Assembly (NCBI RefSeq): GCF_002924445.1
Contig: NZ_PIGG01000061.1
Location: 1 to 61,906 of the forward strand
Origin: Minwuia thermotolerans
Lineage (GTDB): Bacteria > Pseudomonadota > Alphaproteobacteria > Minwuiales > Minwuiaceae
Direction: 5' to 3'
DNA: 61,906 nucleotides
Program-made: the position numbers and the translations under genes
Part shown: positions 43,948 through 51,552 of the stretch, in pieces
How positions within the stretch are numbered: position 1 is the first letter of the stretch
How the letters are laid out: every line of letters begins with the position of its first letter
The notes under the pieces: generated by a model
Databases searched by the model: none
Told to the model about the DNA's origin: nothing
The model's input: the letters and a program-made list of their open reading frames with translations, nothing else

Positions 43948-44063
43948 CCCGGGGCTTGACCCCGGGATCCAGTCCATCGGTTCGCTGGGCCCTTGGATCG
44001 AGTCCAAGGGCGACAGGATCGAGTTGCCCCGTCGAGCATGTGCCTCAGGGCCGGCCCTGAGGC
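43948..44063. repeat. Cluster of three intergenic hairpin repeats
   Basis: The 309-bp gap between the ligase and MAPEG genes (43852-44160) contains no gene but three perfect stems. TCCCGGGG/CCCCGGGA with a CTTGA loop lies at 43948-43968. GCCCTTGGA/TCCAAGGGC with a TCGAG loop lies at 43989-44011. A 22-bp perfect palindrome around GCCGGC lies at 44042-44063. Such CCCGGGGTCAAG-type units are common mobile-like repeats between genes in alphaproteobacteria. Confidence 0.75.
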
Positions 44064-44160
44064 CCACGAAGCGCCGTCCCGAACACGCTGTCGATACCGC
44101 TATTCTTTCGCTCCCGTTTCGGTCAGGATACCGGTTGTCAACGACCGGGAGGGAACGGCT

Positions 44161-44559
44161 ATGACCGAGATGTCCTACGAGCTTCAGGCCCTGGGCTGGG
44201 CGGCCCTGATCTGGGTGCTGCATTTCCTTGTTTCGTCCATGGCCGCCAGCGGCCAGGTCGGCATGGGTTATCTGCTGGGCCCGCGCGACGAGCAGAAGGA
44301 ACTCACCGGCGCGGCCGCGCGGCTGAAGCGCGCGATGGCCAACTACAACGAGGGACTGTTGCTTTTCGCCGTCGCCGTGGTTCTCGTCGTGCTCGGCCAG
44401 GCCTCGAGCGAGCTGACGCAGTACTGCGCCGGCGTCTTCCTGGCCGCGCGGCTGCTCTACATCCCGGCCTACGCGCTGGGCTGGTCGCCGTGGCGGACGC
44501 TGATCTGGTTCGTCGGCTTCGCGGCGACGCTGGTCATGGTGCTCGTGGCGCTGTTCTGA
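44161..44559 (+). CDS. MAPEG-family membrane protein
   Basis: This 132-residue protein has four hydrophobic helices in the MAPEG layout. The conserved loop RLKRAMANYNEGLLLFAVAV follows helix 1, and ARLLYIPAYALGWSPWRTL matches the C-terminal pattern. MAPEG members include glutathione transferase- and leukotriene-synthase-like enzymes; bacterial ones mostly lack a known substrate. I chose ATG 44161, preceded by GGGAGGGAA. The longer frame reads through the repeat region and is not credible. Confidence 0.8.
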   Translation: MTEMSYELQALGWAALIWVLHFLVSSMAASGQVGMGYLLGPRDEQKELTGAAARLKRAMANYNEGLLLFAVAVVLVVLGQASSELTQYCAGVFLAARLLYIPAYALGWSPWRTLIWFVGFAATLVMVLVALF

Positions 44560-44569
44560 GCGGGGTCGA

Positions 44570-44599
44570 TTGACCGGACGGCGCGCGCGCGCCTAGTGT
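44570..44599 (+). promoter_or_regulatory. Predicted promoter of the CoA-transferase operon
   Basis: TTGACC (44570-44575) and TAGTGT (44594-44599) are 18 bases apart. The spacer holds an alternating GCGCGCGCGCGC run. A ribosome binding site and the start of the CoA-transferase gene follow 27 bases later. Confidence 0.5.
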
Positions 44600-44626
44600 G
44601 CCCCCACGGTTTCAGACGGGGGAGGA

Positions 44627-45784
44627 ATGGCCGTGGCGCTACCGCTGGACGGGCTTGTCGCCTATGAATTCGGCTCCAACGTGGCCGGGCCGTTCGCCGG
44701 CTCGATCCTGGCCGAACTGGGCGCGACACTGATCAAGATCGAACGGCCCGAGGGCGACGACGCCCGGGCCTGGGGCCCGCCCTTCGCCGAGGACGGCACG
44801 GCGACGATCTTCCATGCGCTGAACCGCAACAAGAAGTCGGTCACCGTCGACCTGAAGGACCCGGGACGCGTCGAGGCGCTCAGGCGGCGCATCGCCGCCG
44901 AGGCCGATATCGTGGTGCAGAACATGCGGCCCGGCGCCATGAAGCGCCTCGGCCTGGATGCCGACACGCTCTGCGCGCTGAACCCGAAGCTGGTCTACTG
45001 CAATCTCAACGCCTTCGGCGCCGACGGCCCGCTCAAGGACCGGCCGGGCTACGACGCGCTGATGCAGGCCTTCGGCGGCATCATGTCGGTGACCGGCGAG
45101 GAGGGCCAGGCGCCGGTGCGCTGCGGCATCTCGGTGATCGACATGGGTACCGGCATGTGGTGCGCCATCGGTATCCTGGCGGCGCTGTTCCGCCGCGGCG
45201 TCAACGGCAAGGGCGGACTGGTCGACGCCGCGCTGTTCGAGACGGCGGTGCAGTGGATGACCTTCTATTCGGCCGACTACCAGACCACCGGCAACCTGCC
45301 GAAGCGCCATGGCTCCGGCGTACGCGGCATCGCGCCCTACGAGGCCTTCCAGTGCGAGGACGGCTATCTGATCGTCGCCGCCTCCAACGACCGGCTGTTC
45401 CTCAAGCTGGCGGATGCCCTGGGGCGCCCGGACTGGAAGGAGGATCCGCGCTTCTCCACCAACCCGCAACGCGACGCCAACCGCGTGGAACTGAAGCGTC
45501 AGCTTTCCAACCTGCTGATCCAGAAACCCCGGGCGCACTGGCAGAACATCCTCGACATGGCCGGCGTGCCCAATGCGCCGACCCAGTCCATCGACGAGGT
45601 CCTGGACCATCCCCAGACCATCGCCGCCGGCATGGTGCAGCAGATCGCCGGCGCGCCCTTCGGCCTGGTGGGCATGCCGCTCAGCTTCGACCGGGAGCGG
45701 CCGGGCCTGCGCTCGAAGGCCCCCGACCTCGGCGCCGACACCGACGAGATCCTGCCGCCCGGCGAGAACAAGGAGAGTGCCTGA
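44627..45784 (+). CDS. CaiB/BaiF family III CoA transferase
   Basis: This 385-residue enzyme moves CoA between carboxylic acids using a covalent aspartyl-CoA intermediate. The catalytic Asp is D172 in GISVIDMGTGMWCA. N-terminal GLVAYEFGSNVAGPFAGSIL and KNKKSVTVDL-like (NRNKKSVTVDLKDPG) segments fit the family. GGGGGAGGA precedes ATG 44627. The stop overlaps the next gene by one base, so activation and hydration are linked in one operon. Donor and acceptor acids are unknown. Confidence 0.88.
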   Translation: MAVALPLDGLVAYEFGSNVAGPFAGSILAELGATLIKIERPEGDDARAWGPPFAEDGTATIFHALNRNKKSVTVDLKDPGRVEALRRRIAAEADIVVQNMRPGAMKRLGLDADTLCALNPKLVYCNLNAFGADGPLKDRPGYDALMQAFGGIMSVTGEEGQAPVRCGISVIDMGTGMWCAIGILAALFRRGVNGKGGLVDAALFETAVQWMTFYSADYQTTGNLPKRHGSGVRGIAPYEAFQCEDGYLIVAASNDRLFLKLADALGRPDWKEDPRFSTNPQRDANRVELKRQLSNLLIQKPRAHWQNILDMAGVPNAPTQSIDEVLDHPQTIAAGMVQQIAGAPFGLVGMPLSFDRERPGLRSKAPDLGADTDEILPPGENKESA

Positions 45785-46578
45785 TGGAGGCGGAGTTCGA
45801 GACGCTGAAGCTGGAGAACCCGGCGAAGCACGTCCTGGTCGTGAAGTTCAACCGCCCCGAAGCCCGCAACGCGATGAACACGCAGATGGGCGCGGACATC
45901 AAGCAGGTCTGGGAGCAGATGTACGTCGATCCCGGCGACACCCGCTGCATCGTGCTGACCGGCGAGGGCGACAAGGCGTTCTGCGCCGGCGGCGACCTGA
46001 AACAGCGCAACAACATGACCGACGAGCAGTGGCAGCAGCAGCATGCGCTCTTCGAGCGCGGCATGATGGCAATGATGGACTGCCCCGTGCCGGTGATCGC
46101 CGCGGTCAACGGCGCGGCCTTCGGCGGCGGCTGCGAGTTCGTCTGCGCCGCCGACTTCGCCTACGCCTCGCCCAACGCCCGCTTCGCGCTGACCGAGACC
46201 TCGCTGGGAATCATGCCCGGCGCCATGGGCACGCAGAATCTGCCGCGCGCCGTCGGTGTGCGCCGCGCCAAGGAGATCATCCTGACCGCCACGCCCTTCA
46301 CCGCCGAGGAAGCCCTGGAATGGGGTCTGGTCAACAAGGTCTGCCCGGCCGACGAACTGATGGACCAGGCGATCGCCACCGCCGAGCGCATCGCCTCGAA
46401 CGGCCCGATCGCCGTCCGCCAGGCCAAGAAGTCGATCGCGATGTCGACCCAGCTCGGCTACCACACCGGTTACCTCTACGAGATCGAGGCCTATAATCGG
46501 ATGGTGCCGACCGAGGACCGCCTGGAGGGCGTGCGCGCCTTCAACGAGAAGCGGAAGGCGGATTTCAAGGGCCGGTAG
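45784..46578 (+). CDS. Enoyl-CoA hydratase (crotonase)
   Basis: This 264-residue crotonase has both catalytic Glu positions: FGGGCEFVCAADF and LTETSLGIMPGAMGTQNLPR. Oxyanion segments DKAFCAGGDLKQR and NGAAFGGGC are in place, so it should hydrate a trans-2-enoyl-CoA. Starting at ATG 45784, it shares a base with the CoA-transferase stop. The longer upstream frame is a shadow of that gene. It is followed by a repeat-containing gap and the lyase gene. Confidence 0.88.
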   Translation: MEAEFETLKLENPAKHVLVVKFNRPEARNAMNTQMGADIKQVWEQMYVDPGDTRCIVLTGEGDKAFCAGGDLKQRNNMTDEQWQQQHALFERGMMAMMDCPVPVIAAVNGAAFGGGCEFVCAADFAYASPNARFALTETSLGIMPGAMGTQNLPRAVGVRRAKEIILTATPFTAEEALEWGLVNKVCPADELMDQAIATAERIASNGPIAVRQAKKSIAMSTQLGYHTGYLYEIEAYNRMVPTEDRLEGVRAFNEKRKADFKGR

Positions 46579-46593
46579 CGGCCGCGCATGGTT

Positions 46594-46695
46594 GTCATCC
46601 CCGATCGAGCCTTGGCGAGACTCGGGGGCCGCGGCCAGAATAGAATGCGACATCCACCGGATCCCCGCGTTTCGCCGCGCGAAAGCGGGGATGAC
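46594..46695. repeat. REP-like element with inverted ends GTCATCCCCG/CGGGGATGAC
   Basis: The 102-bp segment begins with GTCATCCCCG (46594-46603) and ends with its exact complement (46686-46695). Inside, TCCCCGC...TTTCGC pairs with GCGAAAGCGGGGA, with one unpaired base. It fills the gap between the hydratase and the HMG-CoA-lyase-like gene and could fold as a long hairpin in mRNA. Confidence 0.7.
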
Positions 46696-46727
46696 AGGCG
46701 GTGGGGTCTTTCCGGGGAGGAAATGCC

Positions 46728-47675
46728 ATGGAACGTGACGTCATCCTGCGCGAGGTCGGACTTCGCGACGGCCTGCAGATGGTCAAGTCGATCTTTCCGA
46801 CGGAAGCCAAGAAGAAATGGATCTCCGACGCGGTCTCGGCCGGCATGCCGGAGATCGAGGTCTGCTCCTTCGTGCCGGCGCACGTCGTGCCGCAGTTCCA
46901 GGATCATCAGGAGATCGTCGAACATGCGCTGGCGCAGCCGGACCTGACGGTCTCCGCGCTGATCCCCAACGCCAAGGGGGCGGAACGCGGCTTCCAGCTC
47001 GGCGTGCACAAGCTGAACTTCGTGCTCTCGGCCTCCGAGACCCACAACCAGAAGAACGTGAAGTGCTCCACCGAGGAATCGCTCGCCCGCTTCGACCAGG
47101 TGATGGAGGTCCAGCGCTCGAACCCGGACTACGCGAACACGGCGGTCTGCGGCGGCGTCTCCACGGCGCTGGGCTGCACCATGGAAGGCGAGATCCCGCC
47201 GGCCCGCGTGATGTGGCTGATCGAGGAGTATCTCAAGCGCGGCGCCGCCGAGGTCGCCATCGCCGACACCGTCGGCTACGCCAACCCGGCGCAGGTGAAG
47301 AACGTCTTCCGCCAGGCCATCGACCGGTTCGGCAAGGACACGACCATCGTCGCCCATTTCCATGACACGCGCGGCCTCGGCCTCGCCAACGCGCTGGCCG
47401 CCTACGAGGCCGGCTGCCGCGCATTCGACGCCTCGCTGGCGGGGCTGGGCGGCTGCCCCTTCGCGCCGATGGCGACGGGCAATGTGGTCATGGACGACCT
47501 GGTCTTCATGTTCGAGGCCATGGGTGTGAAGACCGGCATCGATCTCGACCGCCTGCTGGAAATCCGGGGCCTGCTCTCGGAGAACCTGCCCGACGAGCCC
47601 CTGCACGGCATGGTTGCGAAGGCCGGGCAGCCCAAGGGCTTCAGGCCGGCGTCCCACGCGGTGGCGGCCGAGTAG
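46728..47675 (+). CDS. Hydroxymethylglutaryl-CoA lyase family protein
   Basis: This 315-residue TIM-barrel aldolase-type lyase has the N-terminal REVGLRDGLQMVKSIFPTE, with Arg/Asp that bind metal and substrate. VAHFHDTRGLGLANALAAYE provides the His ligands, and GLGGCPFAPMATGNVVMDD contains the catalytic Cys. It would cleave 3-hydroxy-3-methylglutaryl-CoA, or a similar 3-hydroxy-3-methyl-acyl-CoA, to acetyl-CoA and an oxo-acid or ketone. Start ATG 46728 follows GGGGAGGAA. No leucine-pathway carboxylase genes are near, so the substrate may differ from HMG-CoA. Confidence 0.88.
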   Translation: MERDVILREVGLRDGLQMVKSIFPTEAKKKWISDAVSAGMPEIEVCSFVPAHVVPQFQDHQEIVEHALAQPDLTVSALIPNAKGAERGFQLGVHKLNFVLSASETHNQKNVKCSTEESLARFDQVMEVQRSNPDYANTAVCGGVSTALGCTMEGEIPPARVMWLIEEYLKRGAAEVAIADTVGYANPAQVKNVFRQAIDRFGKDTTIVAHFHDTRGLGLANALAAYEAGCRAFDASLAGLGGCPFAPMATGNVVMDDLVFMFEAMGVKTGIDLDRLLEIRGLLSENLPDEPLHGMVAKAGQPKGFRPASHAVAAE

Positions 47676-47703
47676 GCGCGGGGAATCCGGGGGAGGAGAA
47701 ATC

Positions 47704-48903
47704 ATGAACGCCGACACGACGATGACGACCAATGACGGCGCCTGGATGGAGCTGGGCCCGGACTGGCCTGATCTCCGCGACCAGGTGCGCCGGATCTGCG
47801 AGAAGTTCCCGCAGGAGTACTGGCACGAACTGGACGAGAAATCCGAATATCCGGACGCCTTCGTCAATGCGCTGACCGAGAGCGGTTATCTCGCCGCGCT
47901 GATCCCGGAGGAATATGGCGGCTCCGGCCTGCCGCTCCGTGCCGCCTCCGTGATCCTGGAAACCATCCACGCCAGCGGCTGTTCGGCCGCCGCCTGCCAT
48001 GCGCAGATGTACATCATGGGCACCCTGCTCCGGCACGGTTCCGAGGCGCAGAAGCAGCAGTACCTGCCGAAGATCGCGACCGGCGAACTGCGCCTGCAGG
48101 CCTTCGGCGTCACCGAACCGACGACCGGCTCCGACACCACGCAGCTCAAGACACGCGCCGTGCGCGAGGGCGAAGAGTACGTGATCAACGGCCAGAAGAT
48201 CTGGACCAGCCGGGCGCGCCAGTCGGACCTGATGCTGCTGCTGGCGCGCACCACATCGCCCGACGAGGTGAAGAAACGCACCGACGGGCTGTCAGTCTTC
48301 CTCGTCGACCTGCGCGAGGTCGTCGGCAAGGGCTGCGAGATCCGGCCGATCAAGACCATGGTGAACCACAACACCAACGAGGTCTTCTTCGACAACATGC
48401 GCATCCCGGCCTCGGCGCTGATCGGCGACGAGGGCCGCGGCTTCAAGTACATCCTCTCGGGCATGAACGCCGAGCGCGTGCTGGTGGCTTCCGAGGCCAT
48501 CGGCGACGGCAAGTGGTTCATCGAGAAGGGCGTGGCCTATTCCAATGAGCGCGTGGTCTTCGGCAGCGCCATCGGCTCCAACCAGGCGGTGCAGCACCCG
48601 ATCGCCCGCGCCTATGCGGAAATCCAGGCCGCCGACATGATGGTGCGTCAGGGCGCGGCGCTGTTCCAGGCGGGCCTCGACTGCGGCGAGGCGGCGAACA
48701 TCGCCAAGATGCTGGCCTCGGAAGCGGCCTGGCACGCGGCGGAAGCCTGCTTCACCGCCCATGGCGGCTTCGCCTTCGCCCGCGAGTACCACATCGAGCG
48801 CAAATGGCGCGAATGCCGCCTGTTCCAGACCGCGCCGATCTCCACCAACATGATCCTCAACTACGTCGCGCAGAACGTGCTCGGTCTGCCGCGATCCTAC
48901 TGA
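47704..48903 (+). CDS. Acyl-CoA dehydrogenase
   Basis: This 399-residue enzyme starts at ATG 47704 after GGGGGAGGAG. FAD-binding FGVTEPTTGSDTTQLKTRAV and GQKIWTSRARQSDLMLLL are clear, as is FTAHGGFAFAREYHIERKWR near the end. At the position of the usual catalytic Glu of the C-terminal loop, the sequence is RLFQTAPISTNMILN, so the base must come from elsewhere, as in the isovaleryl-type enzymes. Located between the lyase and MaoC genes, it probably makes the enoyl-CoA for the hydratases. It is only distantly related to the first dehydrogenase in the window. Confidence 0.88.
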   Translation: MNADTTMTTNDGAWMELGPDWPDLRDQVRRICEKFPQEYWHELDEKSEYPDAFVNALTESGYLAALIPEEYGGSGLPLRAASVILETIHASGCSAAACHAQMYIMGTLLRHGSEAQKQQYLPKIATGELRLQAFGVTEPTTGSDTTQLKTRAVREGEEYVINGQKIWTSRARQSDLMLLLARTTSPDEVKKRTDGLSVFLVDLREVVGKGCEIRPIKTMVNHNTNEVFFDNMRIPASALIGDEGRGFKYILSGMNAERVLVASEAIGDGKWFIEKGVAYSNERVVFGSAIGSNQAVQHPIARAYAEIQAADMMVRQGAALFQAGLDCGEAANIAKMLASEAAWHAAEACFTAHGGFAFAREYHIERKWRECRLFQTAPISTNMILNYVAQNVLGLPRSY

Positions 48904-48929
48904 CAACGAAGTACCGGAGGGGAAACCAG

Positions 48930-49388
48930 ATGCTGACCGTCGAAACGCCACAGGACCTGAAGAAGCACGTGGGCGAGGACTGCGGGGTCTCCGAATGGGT
49001 GACCGTGGACCAGGAGATGATCGACAAGTTCGCCGACGCCACCGGCGATCACCAGTGGATCCATGTCGATGTCGAGCGGGCGAAGAAGGAGATGCCGGGT
49101 GGCAAGACCATCGCCCACGGCTTCCTGACGCTGTCACTGGTACCGATGCTCTCGGCGCAGACCCTGGAAATCAGGAAGCGCAGCCGCGGCATCAACTACG
49201 GCACCAACAAGATCCGCTTCACCAACATGGTGCCGGCGGGCAGCCGGGTGCGCTTGCGCCAGAAGATCAAGGAAGTGAACGACATCGCCGGTGACGGCGT
49301 ACAGCTCATCGCCGAGGTCTCCATGGAGATCGAAGGTCAGGAGCGCCCGGCCATGGTGGCCGAGTTCATCAGCCTGTCCTACGCCTGA
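48930..49388 (+). CDS. MaoC-like (R)-enoyl-CoA hydratase
   Basis: This 152-residue hotdog protein has the hydratase-2 motif FADATGDHQWIHVDVERA with the catalytic D40 and H45. PGGKTIAHGFLTLSL and GTNKIRFTNMVPAGSRVRLR complete the pattern. It hydrates enoyl-CoA to the (R)-3-hydroxy form. ATG 48930 follows a CGGAGGGGA site, and the stop is 2 bases before the next gene. Such MaoC proteins also serve in PHA precursor supply, but no phaC is nearby. Confidence 0.87.
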   Translation: MLTVETPQDLKKHVGEDCGVSEWVTVDQEMIDKFADATGDHQWIHVDVERAKKEMPGGKTIAHGFLTLSLVPMLSAQTLEIRKRSRGINYGTNKIRFTNMVPAGSRVRLRQKIKEVNDIAGDGVQLIAEVSMEIEGQERPAMVAEFISLSYA

Positions 49389-49390
49389 TC

Positions 49391-50173
49391 ATGGATTACG
49401 GCACCGAACTCATCCGCTGCGAGATCGGCGACGATCACGTAGCCACCGTGACCATGGCCGCCGGCCCGGTCAACGCGCAGTCGCAGCCCTTCCACGACCA
49501 GATGATGCTGGTCTTCGACCGGCTTTCGGACGCGCCGGAAGCCCGCGCGATCCTGCTCTGCTCAGCCTTCAAGCACTTCTCCGCCGGCGCCGAGATCAAG
49601 GACCGGGCGAAGTCGAAGCGCGGCCCGGGCGACCACTGGCAGCACAGCCGCCGCGCCCGGGAATGCTTCCACTCGATCATGGAATGCCGCATTCCGGTCG
49701 TCGCCGCCGTCGGTGGCGCGGCGCTGGGCGCGGGACTGGCGCTGGTCGCATCCGCCGACATCATCGTCTGCGCCGACGACGCCTCGATCGGTCTGCCGGA
49801 GATCAATGTCGGCCTCGCCGGCGGCGGGCGACACTGCATGCGGCTGTTCGGTCACAGCCGCACGCGGCGGATGATGTTCACCGGCATGCGCGTCTCGGGC
49901 GAGGAATGCTACCGGCTGGGTGTCGCCGAGGCCTGCGTGCCCCGCGACGAGCTGATCCCCGCGGCCCACGCCATCGCCGCCGAGATCGCCTCCAAGAGTC
50001 CCGTGGCGGTCGAGATCGCCAAGCACTCGGCCAACACCTTCGAGGAAATGAGCCTGCGCGACGGCTACCGCTTCGAGCAGACCATGACGTGGGAGCTGGG
50101 GAAGACGGAGGATTCGAAGGAAGCTATGCTTGCCTTCGCCGAAAAACGCGAACCCCGTTTCAAGGGGCGCTGA
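49391..50173 (+). CDS. Enoyl-CoA hydratase/isomerase family protein
   Basis: This 260-residue crotonase-fold protein has AGPVNAQSQPFHDQM and FKHFSAGAEIKDR in the N-terminal half and ALGAGLALVASADIIVCADD in the second. The first hydratase Glu is replaced (GAGLAL), while the second is kept (GLPEINVGLAGG). That argues against simple hydration and towards an isomerase, decarboxylase or CoA-cleaving role. It follows maoC by 2 bases and precedes the MmgE/PrpD gene by 16. Confidence 0.82.
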   Translation: MDYGTELIRCEIGDDHVATVTMAAGPVNAQSQPFHDQMMLVFDRLSDAPEARAILLCSAFKHFSAGAEIKDRAKSKRGPGDHWQHSRRARECFHSIMECRIPVVAAVGGAALGAGLALVASADIIVCADDASIGLPEINVGLAGGGRHCMRLFGHSRTRRMMFTGMRVSGEECYRLGVAEACVPRDELIPAAHAIAAEIASKSPVAVEIAKHSANTFEEMSLRDGYRFEQTMTWELGKTEDSKEAMLAFAEKREPRFKGR

Positions 50174-50189
50174 GGGAGGATGCTGGCCC

Positions 50190-51536
50190 ATGGCCGATAC
50201 GGAGGTGACCCGCACCCTGGCGCGGATGGCGTCGGGGCTGGCGATCGATGACATAGACGACGACGCCCGGGCGGTCGCCCGCCAGTGCCTGCTGGACTGG
50301 TTCGGCGTCACCATCGCCGGGGCGTCCGAGCCTTGCACGCGCCTGGTCGCCGAGGAGGCCGAGGACCAGGGCGGCCATCCGCAGGCGACCCTGGTCGGTC
50401 TGGGCCGCAAGCTGGCCAGCCGCCAGGCGGCGCTGGTGAACGGCACCGCCAGCCACGCCCACGACTATGACGACGTCAACATGACCCTTTCCGGCCACGC
50501 GACGGTGGCGGTCGCCGGCGGCCTGCTGGCCCTGGCGGAGAAGACCGGGGCCTCGGGCGCCGAGGTGCTGACCGCCTTCGTCGCCGGCTATGAGACCGCC
50601 TGCCGGGTCGGCGCGCTGGTCATGCCCGGGCACTACGCCATGGGCTTCCATTCGACGGCGACGGCGGGAACCTTCGGGGCCGCCGCCGCCTGCGGACGGC
50701 TGCTGGGGCTGGACGAGGAGCGGATGGCCCGCGCCTTCGGCATCGCCGGCACCATGGCGGCGGGCCTGAAGAGCCAGTTCGGCACCGACTGCAAGCCCTT
50801 CCATGCGGGACGGGCGACCGAGGCGGGCCTGCTGGCCGCGACCATGGCCAGCCGCGGCTTTTCCTCCCGCGGCGACATCCTGGACTGCGCCCAGGGCTTC
50901 GCCGATACCCACTCGAAGCACTTCAATCCGGAGGCCGCGACCGGCCCCGCGCCGGGCGGCGGTTTCCACGTGCGCAACAACCTCTTCAAGTACCACGCCG
51001 CCTGCTACCTCACTCACGCGGGCATCGAGTGCGGGACCAGGCTCAGGACCGGCGAGACGCTGGACCCGGCGGACATCGTCTCCGCGACGCTCCGTGTCGA
51101 GAAGGGCGCCGACCGGGTCTGCAACATTCCCGCACCGAAGACGGGACTGGAGACCAAGTTCTCGCTGCGCATGACCGCGGCCTTCGCGCTGGCCGGCATC
51201 GATACGGCGGGCATGGCCAGTTACAACGAAGCCAACGCGACCGACGCCCGGCTCAACGCCATCCGCGAGAAGGTCGGCGTCGACCTCGTCTCCGGCGTCC
51301 CGTCCACCTGGTCCGAGATCGTCATCGAGACCCGGGACGGAAGGCGGCTTTCGGCGGAGCACGATTCCGGCATTCCGGCGGATGACGTGGCTGCGCAGGG
51401 CCACCGCATCGCCCACAAGTTCGACATGCTTGCCGGGCCCGTCATCGGCGGCAACCGCGCCGGCGCGCTGAAGGCCGCCGTGATGGCGATCGAGGATCAG
51501 CCCTCCGTCGCCGACCTGATGCAGCTTGCGGCCTGA
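50190..51536 (+). CDS. MmgE/PrpD family protein
   Basis: This 448-residue protein has the all-helical MmgE/PrpD domain (about 5-260) with ALVNGTASHAHDYDDVN, GYETACRVGALVMPGHYAMG and GTDCKPFHAGRATEAGLLAA. A C-terminal alpha/beta domain follows. Known members are 2-methylcitrate dehydratase (PrpD) and cis-aconitate decarboxylase. Many others are uncharacterised. No prpB or prpC is near, so propionate metabolism is not indicated. Chosen start ATG 50190, after a GGGAGGA site. It lies 16 bases before the ADP-forming ligase gene. Confidence 0.85.
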   Translation: MADTEVTRTLARMASGLAIDDIDDDARAVARQCLLDWFGVTIAGASEPCTRLVAEEAEDQGGHPQATLVGLGRKLASRQAALVNGTASHAHDYDDVNMTLSGHATVAVAGGLLALAEKTGASGAEVLTAFVAGYETACRVGALVMPGHYAMGFHSTATAGTFGAAAACGRLLGLDEERMARAFGIAGTMAAGLKSQFGTDCKPFHAGRATEAGLLAATMASRGFSSRGDILDCAQGFADTHSKHFNPEAATGPAPGGGFHVRNNLFKYHAACYLTHAGIECGTRLRTGETLDPADIVSATLRVEKGADRVCNIPAPKTGLETKFSLRMTAAFALAGIDTAGMASYNEANATDARLNAIREKVGVDLVSGVPSTWSEIVIETRDGRRLSAEHDSGIPADDVAAQGHRIAHKFDMLAGPVIGGNRAGALKAAVMAIEDQPSVADLMQLAA

Positions 51537-51552
51537 CGCCGGAAGGACAGCC

